DNA from: a bacterium | GTDB lineage: Bacteria > Planctomycetota > Planctomycetia > Pirellulales > Pirellulaceae | Assembly (NCBI GenBank): GCA_024743355.1 | Contig: JANSWS010000015.1 | Location: 1 to 44,580, forward strand | Reading direction: 5' to 3' | Length of the DNA stretch: 44,580 bases | Shown: piece by piece, positions 27,525 through 37,129 of the stretch | Layout of the letters: every line of letters starts with the position of its first letter | Numbering within the stretch: position 1 is the stretch's first letter | Made by a program: the position numbers and the translations under genes | The notes under the pieces: model-generated | Told to the model about the DNA's origin: nothing | The model's database searches: none | The model's input: only the letters and a program-made list of their open reading frames with translations

Positions 27525-30365
27525 TTATTCCTGTCCTTGCTCGCTGCCCGCCTCGTCGCTGCCAGCCTGGTCGCTACCCGTTTGTTTATCGGCGGCGGCA
27601 TTTGGATCTGGGACAGGAGTAGTCTGCGGCGCGGGCTCTCCCGAGTCGTCGTCGCCGTCGTCCATTTCCTTGGGCACGCGCACGATGGCTGAAAGCGTAT
27701 CGCCTTCATCCAGGCTCATGATGCGAACGCCTTGGGTGTTCCTGCCGATGATGTTGATTTCTTTGGCGGCGATGCGTTGTATTTTTCCGCCGGATGTAAT
27801 CATCAGCAGCTCGTGTTCATCCGTGACATCCACGATGCCCACCACCGGTCCGTTACGTTTGGTGGTCTTGATGTCCATCAGACCACCGCCGCCGCGGCGC
27901 TGCGTGCGGTAGGACTGGGCGGAGTTTGGGGTCTCGCCGTCGCCTTCGCTTTCCGCTTCAGCTTCGCTTTCGGGCTTGTCCTGATCCGCTTCGCTGACTT
28001 CGTCTTCGTTGGGAGTTTGTCCGGCGCCGAACCAAGTGCGTTTGCCATAACCGTTTTGGCAAACTGTCAGCAGTGTGGCTTCTGGGTCTGCCACGACCAT
28101 ACCCACGCACTGGTCACCCTTCCGCAGTCGAATTCCGCGAACTCCGGAGGTATTTCGTCCCATGGCCCGAGCATCGGATTCGGCAAATCGAATCGCCCGT
28201 CCGCCCGCAGTGGCCATCAACAGCTGATCATCTGGGCCGACTACTTTGACGTCGACCAGCTCGTCGTCGTCCTTCAGCTTGATAGCGATGATGCCGCCTC
28301 GTTTGGGGCGCGAGTAGGCGTCCAGGGCTGTTTTCTTGATCAGCCCTTGCTTGGTCGCCATGACCAGGAAATGGCCTTCCAAGTCGAAATCGCGAACGGC
28401 TACACATTCCGCGATCTTCTCATTTTCTTCGAGGCGGAGCAGGTTCACGACAGCTCGCCCGCGGCTTTCTCGGCTCAGCTGCGGAATGTCGTAGACCTTT
28501 TGCCAGTAGACTTTGCCCTGGTTGGTGAAGAACAGCAGGTAGGCGTGGGTGCTGGCGACGAACAGGTGCTCAATGGGATCCTCGTCCTCGACCTTGGCTC
28601 CCTTGATGCCTTTGCCGCCCCGTTTTTGAGCGCGATATGTGGTGGCCGGAATACGTTTGATGTATCCGCGATGGCTGATGGTGACCACCATGGTTTCTTC
28701 GGTGATCAGATCTTCCAGGTTGTAGTTGCCAATTTCCTCATTCGAAATTTCGGTGCGGCGGGCGTCGCCAAATCGCTTGGCGATTTCGTCCATTTCATCG
28801 ATGATGATTTGGAAGATGTTGGCTTGATCGGAAAGAATCACCAAGTAGCCTTCGATTTCCTCCAACAGAGCGGCGTGCTCCTCCGCCAGCTTATCTTGTT
28901 CCAGGTTCACCAACTGGCCGAGCCGCATGGCCAGGATGGCATCGGTCTGAACACTGGTCAATGTATAGACTCCGGCCTCTCCACGATCGCGTTGGAATTC
29001 GCGGAAGCCGTTTTCGCCTAGGGCTCGTTCCATCATCGATGCGGGTACCTCGACCCCCATCAGACGCTCCTTGGCTTCTGCCTGAGTTCGGCTGGAGCGG
29101 ATGATCTGGATGATCTGGTCGATATCGGCCAGAGCGAGCAAAAGTCCTTCGACCGTGTGCTTCCGCTTGCGGGCGCGATTGAGCAAGAATTGCGTACGGC
29201 GTCGGATGACTTCGACGCGGTGCCGCACAAACTCCTGCAACATCTCCTTGATGTTCAGCTCGCGAGGCTTGCCGTCCACCAAAGCCAGGAAGATGATGGA
29301 GAACGTGTCCTGCAAAGGCGAGAACTGATATAGCTGGTTCAAGACGATGTCGGCGTCATGGCCTTGTTTAACATCAACCACCAGCCGCACTGGCTCCCTG
29401 AGATCGCTTTCGTCGCGAATCCCGGAAATACCTTTGATCTTGCCCGAACTCACCAGTCCGGCGATTCGCTCCACGACTCGATCGCGAAACTGCTGGAAGG
29501 GGATCTCGTTGATAATGATGCGGGAGCGATTCTTGACGGTTTCGATCTTGGTGCGAGCCCGAATCACGATTGTGCTGCGCCCCGTTCTGTAGCCCTGGCG
29601 GATCCCCAGATGACCACAGATAATGCCGCCGGTCGGAAAGTCGGGACCGGGAATGATCTCCATCAGCTCGTCAATGCTGATGCCGGGGTTTTCAATCAAA
29701 GCCCGAACGGCTTCGCAAACCTCGCGGAGATTGTGCGGCGGAATGCTGGTGGCCATACCAACAGCGATACCCGTGGCTCCATTGACCAGCAGATTGGGAA
29801 ACTTCGATGGAAGTACCACCGGTTCATTACGTGCCTCGTCGTAAGTCGGCACAAAGTCGACCGTGTCCAGCTTGATATCGTCCAACATCATGGCTGCGGC
29901 GGCACTCAAGCGAGCTTCGGTATATCGCATGGCGGCAGGAGGCAGACCCGCGATCGAGCCGAAGTTGCCCTGTTTGTCGACCAAGACCTGCCGCATGTTC
30001 CACTCCTGGGCCATGCGGACCAAAGTCGGGTAGATCACCGCTTCGCCATGCGGATGATAGTTGCCGCTGGTATCCCCAGAGATCTTGGCGCATTTCACGC
30101 GCTTGGATCCTGGGCCGAGATTCAAATCATTCATGGCAACCAAGATCCGCCTTTGAGACGGTTTCAAGCCGTCGCGGACGTCCGGCAAGGCGCGACTGAC
30201 AATGACGCTCATCGCGTATGTCAGATAGCTTTCACGAAGCTCGTTTTCAATGGGCTGATCGATCAGCTCTGTGCCGCTGTTACCGCCCCCATCATCGTCG
30301 CCCCCGCCATTCTCGTCGTTCTGCGCGGCCAAATCATCGGAGTCGTCAGGAGGTACGTTTGACAA
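27525..30365 (-). CDS. gyrA: DNA gyrase subunit A
   Basis: [58 protein letters not shown]; catalytic MRYTEARL; GyrA-box-like QKRGGKG. Confidence 0.96.
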   Translation of the reverse strand: MSNVPPDDSDDLAAQNDENGGGDDDGGGNSGTELIDQPIENELRESYLTYAMSVIVSRALPDVRDGLKPSQRRILVAMNDLNLGPGSKRVKCAKISGDTSGNYHPHGEAVIYPTLVRMAQEWNMRQVLVDKQGNFGSIAGLPPAAMRYTEARLSAAAAMMLDDIKLDTVDFVPTYDEARNEPVVLPSKFPNLLVNGATGIAVGMATSIPPHNLREVCEAVRALIENPGISIDELMEIIPGPDFPTGGIICGHLGIRQGYRTGRSTIVIRARTKIETVKNRSRIIINEIPFQQFRDRVVERIAGLVSSGKIKGISGIRDESDLREPVRLVVDVKQGHDADIVLNQLYQFSPLQDTFSIIFLALVDGKPRELNIKEMLQEFVRHRVEVIRRRTQFLLNRARKRKHTVEGLLLALADIDQIIQIIRSSRTQAEAKERLMGVEVPASMMERALGENGFREFQRDRGEAGVYTLTSVQTDAILAMRLGQLVNLEQDKLAEEHAALLEEIEGYLVILSDQANIFQIIIDEMDEIAKRFGDARRTEISNEEIGNYNLEDLITEETMVVTISHRGYIKRIPATTYRAQKRGGKGIKGAKVEDEDPIEHLFVASTHAYLLFFTNQGKVYWQKVYDIPQLSRESRGRAVVNLLRLEENEKIAECVAVRDFDLEGHFLVMATKQGLIKKTALDAYSRPKRGGIIAIKLKDDDELVDVKVVGPDDQLLMATAGGRAIRFAESDARAMGRNTSGVRGIRLRKGDQCVGMVVADPEATLLTVCQNGYGKRTWFGAGQTPNEDEVSEADQDKPESEAEAESEGDGETPNSAQSYRTQRRGGGGLMDIKTTKRNGPVVGIVDVTDEHELLMITSGGKIQRIAAKEINIIGRNTQGVRIMSLDEGDTLSAIVRVPKEMDDGDDDSGEPAPQTTPVPDPNAAADKQTGSDQAGSDEAGSEQGQE

Positions 30366-30406
30366 TCTCTTGTCCTTCTAGCAAGCTGTGTGATTTGCCC
30401 ATTAGA

Positions 30407-30447
30407 GGGGCTTTGGGCGGTCTCTGGAGGACCGCCAATGATGCCCC
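30407..30447 (-). promoter_or_regulatory. Two-tier inverted repeat in the gyrA upstream region
   Basis: GGGGC (30407..30411) / GCCCC (30443..30447) outer, GGCGGTC (30416..30422) / GACCGCC (30430..30436) inner, 7-nt loop; 42-82 nt upstream of the gyrA start. Confidence 0.6.
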
Positions 30448-31007
30448 AAAATATACCATTTAACGGCCTGCCCAACAACCGCCCATAATGGATTTGGTGT
30501 TGCTCTAAGTCTTTGTTTTGCAATGGTTTACGGCATCGTTGTAGGTGGCTTTGGCAAGCCTTTGTCAGCTGCGGCCAGAAGCTATGGAATCCAGCCCGGG
30601 CAGAGGGTAGAAACGGACGGAAAGGGAGGCTCCATGGTCTCCAGCACGCCCAGCACGTTTCCCATCCACCGCTGGACGGGCGGACGTCAGGGCTCACCGA
30701 AGAAACTGAGCCAACGCGGTCCGAGCCGCGGTTTTCTCAGCTCGGAAAAAAAGGTTCGCCGTGCAAGCAGGCCTCGTGTCCAGCAGGCAGAGCTAACTGC
30801 GGAGGCCAGGCACCGAGTAGCGAACCTGAAAGCAATCGTGCCGGTCACAATTTGGCTGGCCGCGAGTCGGATCCGCCCCGCCAGCCAACTGCCCGACTTC
30901 CAGTATGTTCAAGCCTAAGAACCTATCCGAAAGCCATTATCCGCTGTGACGCTAGCTGCGGTTCTTTGGGTTTTCGTAGTTCCAAGCTAAGTCTCTCGAG
31001 TTGACCA

Positions 31008-31946
31008 TTGTCCATTCTCAAGCCCAACCAACTGTCGAGAGCCGAGTCCCCAATGCAGTCCGGGATGATGCTGGCGATCGTCGGGACCTTTCTGTTTGCG
31101 CTGAAATCGATCCTGATCAAATTGGCTTATGCGGATGGTGCCAATGCCACCGAACTGCTTAGCTTGCGGATGCTGTTGTCAGCCCCCTTCTACATCGCCG
31201 TGCTACTGTTGATGCGCGGCCGTGCGATGCGACTTGGATCGATGAGTGCCGATCCTCCGGTAAGCACTTCCCAAGTGGCGTCGGCTTGGATGCTGGGATT
31301 CTTGGGATATTACTTGGCTTCCTACTTGGATATGTGCGGATTGCAGTTGATCTCCGCGCAGCTGGAAAGACTGACACTCTTCACTTATCCGACCTTGATC
31401 GCGGTGATGGCAGCCTTGTTTCTGAAGGAGCGACTAACGCTGCGTATCGTTTTGTCACTCTTACTGTGTTACGTCGGTATATGGATTATGTATTGCCAGG
31501 AACTGGAACTCACTGGCGGTTCGCAGGTTGGCTTGGGGGTGCTATTCGTATTGGGGAGTGCGGTGAGTTACTCAGCGTACATCGTTTTGGCAAAGCAGCA
31601 CATCGCGCGGATGGGAAGCCGTGAGTTTACATGTTGGGCAATGTTGGGCTCGGCATTCTTTGTGATGATGCATTTCGCAATTTCGGAAAACCCAAGTCGA
31701 TTACTGGATCAGCCTCGATTGTGGATCTACGGATTATTGCTCGCCTTTATCTGCACCGTGATACCGAGTTTTCTGATCAATGAAGCAGTGGCTCGTATCG
31801 GCGCGACGCGGACCTCCATCGTGGGCTCGGTTGGCCCTGTGATGACAATGCTCTTGGCTGTTCTGGTTTTGGGAGAGCCGAGCTCGGGAGCCCATTTTTT
31901 TGGTATGCTGCTCGTTGTTTTCGGAGTTGCCTTGGTCGGCAAGTAG
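31008..31946 (+). CDS. EamA/DMT-superfamily transporter (alternative start ATG 31053)
   Basis: About ten hydrophobic segments in two halves; LFTYPTLIAVMAALFLKERLTLR and SVGPVMTMLLAVLVLGEPSSGAHFFGMLLVVFGV are typical EamA ends. Confidence 0.9.
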   Translation: MSILKPNQLSRAESPMQSGMMLAIVGTFLFALKSILIKLAYADGANATELLSLRMLLSAPFYIAVLLLMRGRAMRLGSMSADPPVSTSQVASAWMLGFLGYYLASYLDMCGLQLISAQLERLTLFTYPTLIAVMAALFLKERLTLRIVLSLLLCYVGIWIMYCQELELTGGSQVGLGVLFVLGSAVSYSAYIVLAKQHIARMGSREFTCWAMLGSAFFVMMHFAISENPSRLLDQPRLWIYGLLLAFICTVIPSFLINEAVARIGATRTSIVGSVGPVMTMLLAVLVLGEPSSGAHFFGMLLVVFGVALVGK

Positions 31947-32077
31947 AATTGCTGTCCGTGAGCTCCAGGGCTGCTGCTATTGCCAACAATCCTGTGCGGT
32001 CAGCCGGCTATGCCTTGGATGCTGAGTGACTGTGCGGCAAGCGGACTGGGATGTGCGAGCATTGGCTTTTCGAGTTG

Positions 32078-34000
32078 CTAGGGGCCATCGATGCGAATGG
32101 AGTCCATTTGAACCAGCGTGCCGGGCTCGCCTGTGATGTCGAGTCGCAGAGCCTGAAATTTGCCTTGCCATAATGCTTCTGGGAGTGCGATGGAGACTTC
32201 TTCGGTCGCCTTCCCAGCGTCTAATCGGGTATCGCCCAACTGCAGCTGTTCGCCATTTCGATTGCCGAATAATGCGATTTTCACGTCGCCACTAACTTGC
32301 ATGACAATTTTCAGGGGTCCGCGATTTTTCTCGCTGTCCAATTGCAGGCCGTCTCGCCGGAGTGATGCCCAGTCGGCGGCGAGCTCGAAATCCAGGAAGC
32401 CGAGGCGACCGGCAATATTTCCGACGTTGTCCGGAACAGCCCGCCAGCCCTCGGTCTGCCAACCTCCACAATCAAAATGAAACGCCAGCCGACCATCCTC
32501 AGGATCGCGTCCGTTGATGCGTTCCCAGTCATCCGAAAGACCGTCGCCATCGCTGTCCGAGCGAACGACTTCGTACTCGGGATTCACGCCTTCGCCCCAT
32601 TTCTGTCCAGAGGCTTGGAAAGCAAGTTCCGCCAGCGATTCTTCACCCTCGCCGGTGTCGCCCTTTTCCAACCATTCTTCGAGATAGCCACGATGTCGCT
32701 CGATCTCAGCTGCAAAGCCAGCATCATCGATCAAGTTGTGCAACTGGCAAGGATCTCTGGAGACGTCGTAAAACTCCTCTGCGGGTCGTTCGCCAAAGTA
32801 AATTTCGGTCAGCCGCGGAGACAAACGGCCTGTCGCATACAACTCGTGCAGGTTCACCAGAAACGGCCGTTGGTCGCGATACTGAGGTTGCAAAAGAATG
32901 CGATCCGTCTTGTAGTTGCGGGTATAGCGAAATCGGTCGCTGCGAACGCTGCGTACGCGATCTATGGTATGGTCCAGGCGGTCCTTGGCCGCAGCCACGT
33001 AAGTTCGCGGGACAAGGCGGAAGCCAAACAAGTCTTGACCTTCGAACCAGTTGGGGATTTTGACATCCGCCCAAACGAGAGTTGTGGCGGACAGATCCAG
33101 AAGATTGACCAGGTCATCGCGAACGGACGGAGCCGGCACCCATGGGTCGGGGCCGGCAATGATAAACGGAACGTGCAAGCCGCCTTCGGTTGGCATCTGC
33201 TTGTGCCGCACCAGATTGTTTGCGCCGTGATCACTGAAGTATACGACAATCGTATTTTCCTGCAGCCCAGCCGCTTCCAGCCCCTCAAGTACCGTTCCAA
33301 TAAAATCATCGTCCATGCGAATTGCATCGTAGTGCTGGGCGACGGTCTCGCGGTACAGTTGATTTTGTGGGTAGTCTTCCGGAACGGTGACTTCAGCTGG
33401 GTTCGCCTTGCGTTCTTGAGGGAATCTCGCGGTGTTGTTTTTGCCTCCGGCTGTCTGGATTTGCCCGAAGAAAGGCTGGTTTGCACGGATGGTATCCCAC
33501 GGGATCGCATCGCGAGATTTGGCTTGCAAGGAGTAGGTGGCCTCTTGGTCCCAGACAAAATTGTAGTCGTCTTTGCCCAGGTTGAAGGTGAAGTAGCCAT
33601 TCTCTTTGAGTAACTGCGGCAACAGCTTCATGCCTGGCGGAAGATAGATTTTGGCTGGGCCCCGAGAGGAGCGATGCTCATGTGCGTTGAAGCGGATTTG
33701 GCTTTGCCCTCCCATCAACGCGGAACGGCAAGCCGAGCAAACCGGTGCCGGCACATAAGCTCGTGAGAATCGGACGCCTCGTTTGGCTAATCCGTCGATG
33801 TTGGGCGTCGCATCACGATTGACCGCGTCGCCATAGCAACCCATCCAAGGCGAGGTGTCCTCGGCCACAATCCATAAGATGTTAGGCCGATCTTTGCACA
33901 TGCTTAGTCTTGGCAGGCCGACCGCGGACGCGAGCAGAAAAATCCAAAACACGATTCGTTGAGAAGCGGAGTTAGCTAAAGCGGATTGTGGAGTAGTCAT
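32078..34000 (-). CDS. Exported sulfatase, atypical FGly-site motif CSACR, with C-terminal calcium-loop linker and extra domain
   Basis: DRPNILWIVAEDTSPWMGCYG; PAPVCSACRSALMGGQSQIR; YFSDHGANNLVRHKQMPTEGGLHVPFII; linker SDSDGDGLSDDWERINGRDP, then about 110-aa predicted beta-rich tail. Confidence 0.92.
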   Translation of the reverse strand: MTTPQSALANSASQRIVFWIFLLASAVGLPRLSMCKDRPNILWIVAEDTSPWMGCYGDAVNRDATPNIDGLAKRGVRFSRAYVPAPVCSACRSALMGGQSQIRFNAHEHRSSRGPAKIYLPPGMKLLPQLLKENGYFTFNLGKDDYNFVWDQEATYSLQAKSRDAIPWDTIRANQPFFGQIQTAGGKNNTARFPQERKANPAEVTVPEDYPQNQLYRETVAQHYDAIRMDDDFIGTVLEGLEAAGLQENTIVVYFSDHGANNLVRHKQMPTEGGLHVPFIIAGPDPWVPAPSVRDDLVNLLDLSATTLVWADVKIPNWFEGQDLFGFRLVPRTYVAAAKDRLDHTIDRVRSVRSDRFRYTRNYKTDRILLQPQYRDQRPFLVNLHELYATGRLSPRLTEIYFGERPAEEFYDVSRDPCQLHNLIDDAGFAAEIERHRGYLEEWLEKGDTGEGEESLAELAFQASGQKWGEGVNPEYEVVRSDSDGDGLSDDWERINGRDPEDGRLAFHFDCGGWQTEGWRAVPDNVGNIAGRLGFLDFELAADWASLRRDGLQLDSEKNRGPLKIVMQVSGDVKIALFGNRNGEQLQLGDTRLDAGKATEEVSIALPEALWQGKFQALRLDITGEPGTLVQMDSIRIDGP

Positions 34001-34097
34001 GGCGTTTTCCAGCTGGTGAGGGATAATTCACACACTTATCGCGACCGCGTAATGACGATTCCGCCGGCATTGGAAGCAATGTGTCAGCAAGCCGGCG

Positions 34098-34139
34098 AAT
34101 GAGATGGTGACAATGAGACGGTGACAATGAGACGGTGAC
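34098..34139. repeat. Three tandem copies of a 14-mer (aatgaga[t/c]ggtgac)
   Basis: 34098..34111 aatgagatggtgac, 34112..34125 and 34126..34139 aatgagacggtgac. Confidence 0.95.
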
Positions 34140-34287
34140 GTGGGGTTTGGCGAAGAATGAAGTTTGTGCTGGCACTGCGGAGCTCTCTTCAGCAGGATCG
34201 CGCGAGGCGAATTTCGCCTGGCAGTGCGGCTTGGCTTCAAGTCTTTTGATTTTGTCTGGATAGCTACGAAAATAGGTTGCAACAACT

Positions 34288-34836
34288 ATGGTACTCAAGT
34301 TCACGAGTTGCGTGTGTTTGTTCTGTTTGATCGGCATTCCGTCGCTAAGGTTGAAGGCCGAAGTGCAGCGCTCGGCCGCTGACGGATTCCAGATCGAACT
34401 CGTGCGAAATGTCGAGCTGGATCGTACTAAAGCCATGCAGGTTCTGGTGGAAGGTCTAGCTCAATGGTGGGACGCGGATCACTCGTACTCCGGCGACGCG
34501 GCAAACTTTTCCATGGATCTGGAACAAGGTTGCCTGCTTGAGAAATTGCCCGATGGTGGTTTTGTGCGACACATGGAAATTGTGTTCTATCAACCTGGTA
34601 AATTGCTGCGATTGACGGGAGGTCTCGGGCCGCTCCAAGAAATGGGTGTGCAAGGCGCCATGACCTTTCGTCTCGACGGCGATGCGGATGGCCTGGCCAC
34701 CATCCGCATGCAATACAATGTGGTCGGCTCTCAATTGCAGCAGCTCGACCAACTGGCAACTGTGGTCGATCGCGTACTTGCGGGCCAGATGGACCGACTT
34801 CGCGATGCATGCGCCCGCTCCGCGGCGGCACCTTAA
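34288..34836 (+). CDS. Exported SRPBCC/AHSA1-like protein (tentative fold)
   Basis: Signal peptide; VLVEGLAQWWDADHSYSGD...LLEKLPDGGFVRHMEIVFYQPGKLLRLTGGLGPLQEMGVQGAMTFRL resembles START/AHSA1-like pattern. Confidence 0.65.
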   Translation: MVLKFTSCVCLFCLIGIPSLRLKAEVQRSAADGFQIELVRNVELDRTKAMQVLVEGLAQWWDADHSYSGDAANFSMDLEQGCLLEKLPDGGFVRHMEIVFYQPGKLLRLTGGLGPLQEMGVQGAMTFRLDGDADGLATIRMQYNVVGSQLQQLDQLATVVDRVLAGQMDRLRDACARSAAAP

Positions 34837-34888
34837 TTGACTTCTCCGAACTCGGTCTCGATCGCCGACCATTCCTTGGGATAATTTT

Positions 34889-35650
34889 ATGAGCCTTGAT
34901 CAGTCAACTTATAGCTATGCACCGAATGAACCCATGGAGTCTCCGCGACGTGGATTTCCTTGGGGTTGCGTGTTGGGCGGCTGCTTAGGAGTCGTCATCT
35001 TGGGCGTTGTGGGTATCGCCGTCAGCGGATTTGCAGCTTACCGTTTCTATTCCAGCCAACTCGCAAAATACACGTCGGAAGAAGCCCGGCAACTGCCCAG
35101 CCTTGAGTTTAGCGAAGAGCAAATCGCGGAAGTTGAAAAACGCGTCAACGAATTTCAGCAGAATCTAGAAGAGAATCAGGACAGCCAGCGATTGGTTCTG
35201 AGTGAAGAAGATCTGAATGCGCTTCTGGCGAGCAACGAAGACCTGCGCGGCAAGGTCTACGTGCATATCCAAGATGGCCAAATTCGTGCCGAACTCAGCA
35301 TGCCAGCCGATATTTTTCCCGGCGGCAAAGGGAGATTCTTCAATGGTGACGTCACCTTTGAAATTGCCTTGGAGTCCGGAGAACTACTGGTGCGTATCGA
35401 CCAGGCCACCGTCGGTGAAGAGCCGGTGCCTGAGGCCATTATGAACGAGCTGCGAAACGAAAACTTCGGAGATCGCATTATGCAGGATCCCGATGCCAGA
35501 AAGAGTTTGCGGCAGTTCGAGCGAATCATCATCGAGGGCGATCAGCTGATCTTGGTGCCCAAAGCGGAGGCTGAAAGTGGAACGACCGAAGAGACCGCAG
35601 CGGACGATGAAAGCGGCGGAACGGAAGGAGACGGGGAAGACAGCGCCTAG
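34889..35650 (+). CDS. Hypothetical single-TM membrane-anchored protein with acidic tail
   Basis: GCVLGGCLGVVILGVVGIAVSGFAAYRFY TM segment; acidic C-terminus ESGTTEETAADDESGGTEGDGEDSA. Confidence 0.75.
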   Translation: MSLDQSTYSYAPNEPMESPRRGFPWGCVLGGCLGVVILGVVGIAVSGFAAYRFYSSQLAKYTSEEARQLPSLEFSEEQIAEVEKRVNEFQQNLEENQDSQRLVLSEEDLNALLASNEDLRGKVYVHIQDGQIRAELSMPADIFPGGKGRFFNGDVTFEIALESGELLVRIDQATVGEEPVPEAIMNELRNENFGDRIMQDPDARKSLRQFERIIIEGDQLILVPKAEAESGTTEETAADDESGGTEGDGEDSA

Positions 35651-35790
35651 CATGTCCCAGGGCCAATCAGAGTTTGAAGCTGGGACCGGTCCGGATCTCG
35701 TTGTATCACACAAGTCGGCTGGGAAAAAATACATTGCAAAGCTGGCGACTGCGAGTTAGTCCATAGACAGCTTGTCAGCAGGCTAGTTGA

Positions 35791-35859
35791 TGGAACAGGA
35801 GAAAACCGAGAGAACAGAGTGGTTTGCTTACTCTGTTTCCTCTGTTCTCTTATGTTCCA
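35791..35859. repeat. Long nested inverted repeat between convergent genes (bidirectional terminator candidate)
   Basis: TGGAACA (35791..35797)/TGTTCCA (35853..35859) outer, AGAGAACAGAG (35809..35819)/CTCTGTTCTCT (35840..35850) perfect 11-bp stem. Confidence 0.8.
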
Positions 35860-36019
35860 ATCGATTGAGGCAAAGCACCAACAGCGTTTGCCCGCGGCAA
35901 TCCCATGCAGGGGAAAACGAAAGTCCAGTCGATGCACTCTTGATCACGCGTCTGAAATGACTGCAAAGCAAAAGCTTGTGTGGTACTACGAGGGCGCGGA
36001 TAGGCCGACTCTCCCAGAA

Positions 36020-36583
36020 TTAAGCTCGGGAAAGGAATTCGCCGGTCCGCGTATCCACTTTGATTCGCTCGCCCTGCTTGATGTACTCCGGAACTTGCAC
36101 GGTCAAACCGGTTTCCAGTTCGGCCGGCTTGGTGCGAGCCGTAGCCGAATTACCGCGGATGGCAGGATCGCATTGGGTAATGTTCAGTTCGACTGAAGTC
36201 GGAAGCTGTAGTCCGACGCATTCGTCTTGAAAGATCAAGGCGTAGATGCCTTCCAGTTCTTCCGTGATGTACGGCAGTTGTTCCGGTATGTCGCTCAGTG
36301 CGATCGAAAATTGATTGAAATCTTCCTGGTCCATCAGGTGCATGTCATCGGTGTCTTTGTACATCATCTTCACCAAGCGCTTGCGGAAATCCGCCTCGGG
36401 CAAATTGTCCGTTCCCTTAAGGGTCAAATCGACCTTTTGCTTGGTGATCAAGTTGCGCGCCTTGAATTTATAAAGCGTGGCTGCGCCGCGGGCGCTGGGC
36501 GTTTGTACCGTCACCGCCTCGATAATGACAGGAACTTCGTTGTCGACCACTACCGATCCCGGTTTCATTTCTTTCGCGAGCAT
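36020..36583 (-). CDS. EF-P paralogue, EfpL (YeiP)-type
   Basis: EF-P three-domain architecture; loop VQTPSARGAATLYKFKARNL closely matches the E. coli YeiP loop (SPTARGAATLYKMRF) and lacks the canonical K34-bearing EF-P loop; C-terminal GNSATARTKPAELETGLTVQVPEYIKQGERIKVDTRTGEFLSRA. Confidence 0.88.
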   Translation of the reverse strand: MLAKEMKPGSVVVDNEVPVIIEAVTVQTPSARGAATLYKFKARNLITKQKVDLTLKGTDNLPEADFRKRLVKMMYKDTDDMHLMDQEDFNQFSIALSDIPEQLPYITEELEGIYALIFQDECVGLQLPTSVELNITQCDPAIRGNSATARTKPAELETGLTVQVPEYIKQGERIKVDTRTGEFLSRA

Positions 36584-37129
36584 CTCTTGGCAAACGTCCC
36601 GTCAGCAATTGTGGAGAAAAGATTTTGAGCATGAAACTTAAGCTGATCCGGTATTGTCCAGGTTGCTTCTGAACAACTCTCAGCTCGATTTTCAGCATTC
36701 TGGCCAGCACTGAGATTCAAGGCAAGGTGGGGCCGCTTGGAACCGGGGCCAGCGTCCCAAAATGATGCAAACTTGCTGCCTTGCAGGTTTCCTGTTCTGT
36801 GGCAGCAAGCCTCGGTTGCACCAAAAACTCCCGACCCACGAGCTGTGAAGTTTACGCCTGATGGGCGGCGAAGGCATGCGATTCAACCGGGGAAACGGAA
36901 GCGTCGGCCAGACCGGCGGGCAATTCCACTTCGAAGTCTTAAGATTTGGCTTACAATGAAGTTCGGTCGGGCCATGGGGCAGGCCTGAGATTCAGCTCGC
37001 TACGCGCTTTTCTGAACCCCTTTTCCCATTCTCTCCGGCAACTTGGGCTGCGGGCTGGTTGGTGCTCGAGCGAGGGATGCTGTCAAGCTGTATCGTCATG
37101 ACGACGGCGCTTCGGAAGGAGAAGTTGAT

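Noticed and set aside
25412-27709. Full-length 765-aa version of the CSVAR sulfatase
   Set aside because: The first 129 codons overlap gyrA's 3' end and look non-coding; a signal peptide begins at the internal ATG at 27322.
27732-30362. Long + strand ORFs (429 aa and 334 aa) opposite gyrA
   Set aside because: Antisense shadows of a clear gyrA; composition reflects reverse-complement codon bias and no start signals or domains are recognisable.
30513-31004. Overlapping 163-aa and 131-aa + ORFs between gyrA and the DMT transporter
   Set aside because: Arg/Ser/Pro-rich composition, overlapping frames and no clear SD or homology. I also scanned this roughly 0.5-kb gap for RNase P, tmRNA and SRP RNA signature sequences and saw none; a covariance-model search would be needed to exclude an ncRNA.
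32477-33613. 378-aa + strand ORF opposite the CSACR sulfatase
   Set aside because: Shadow of a well-supported sulfatase gene; no recognisable domain.
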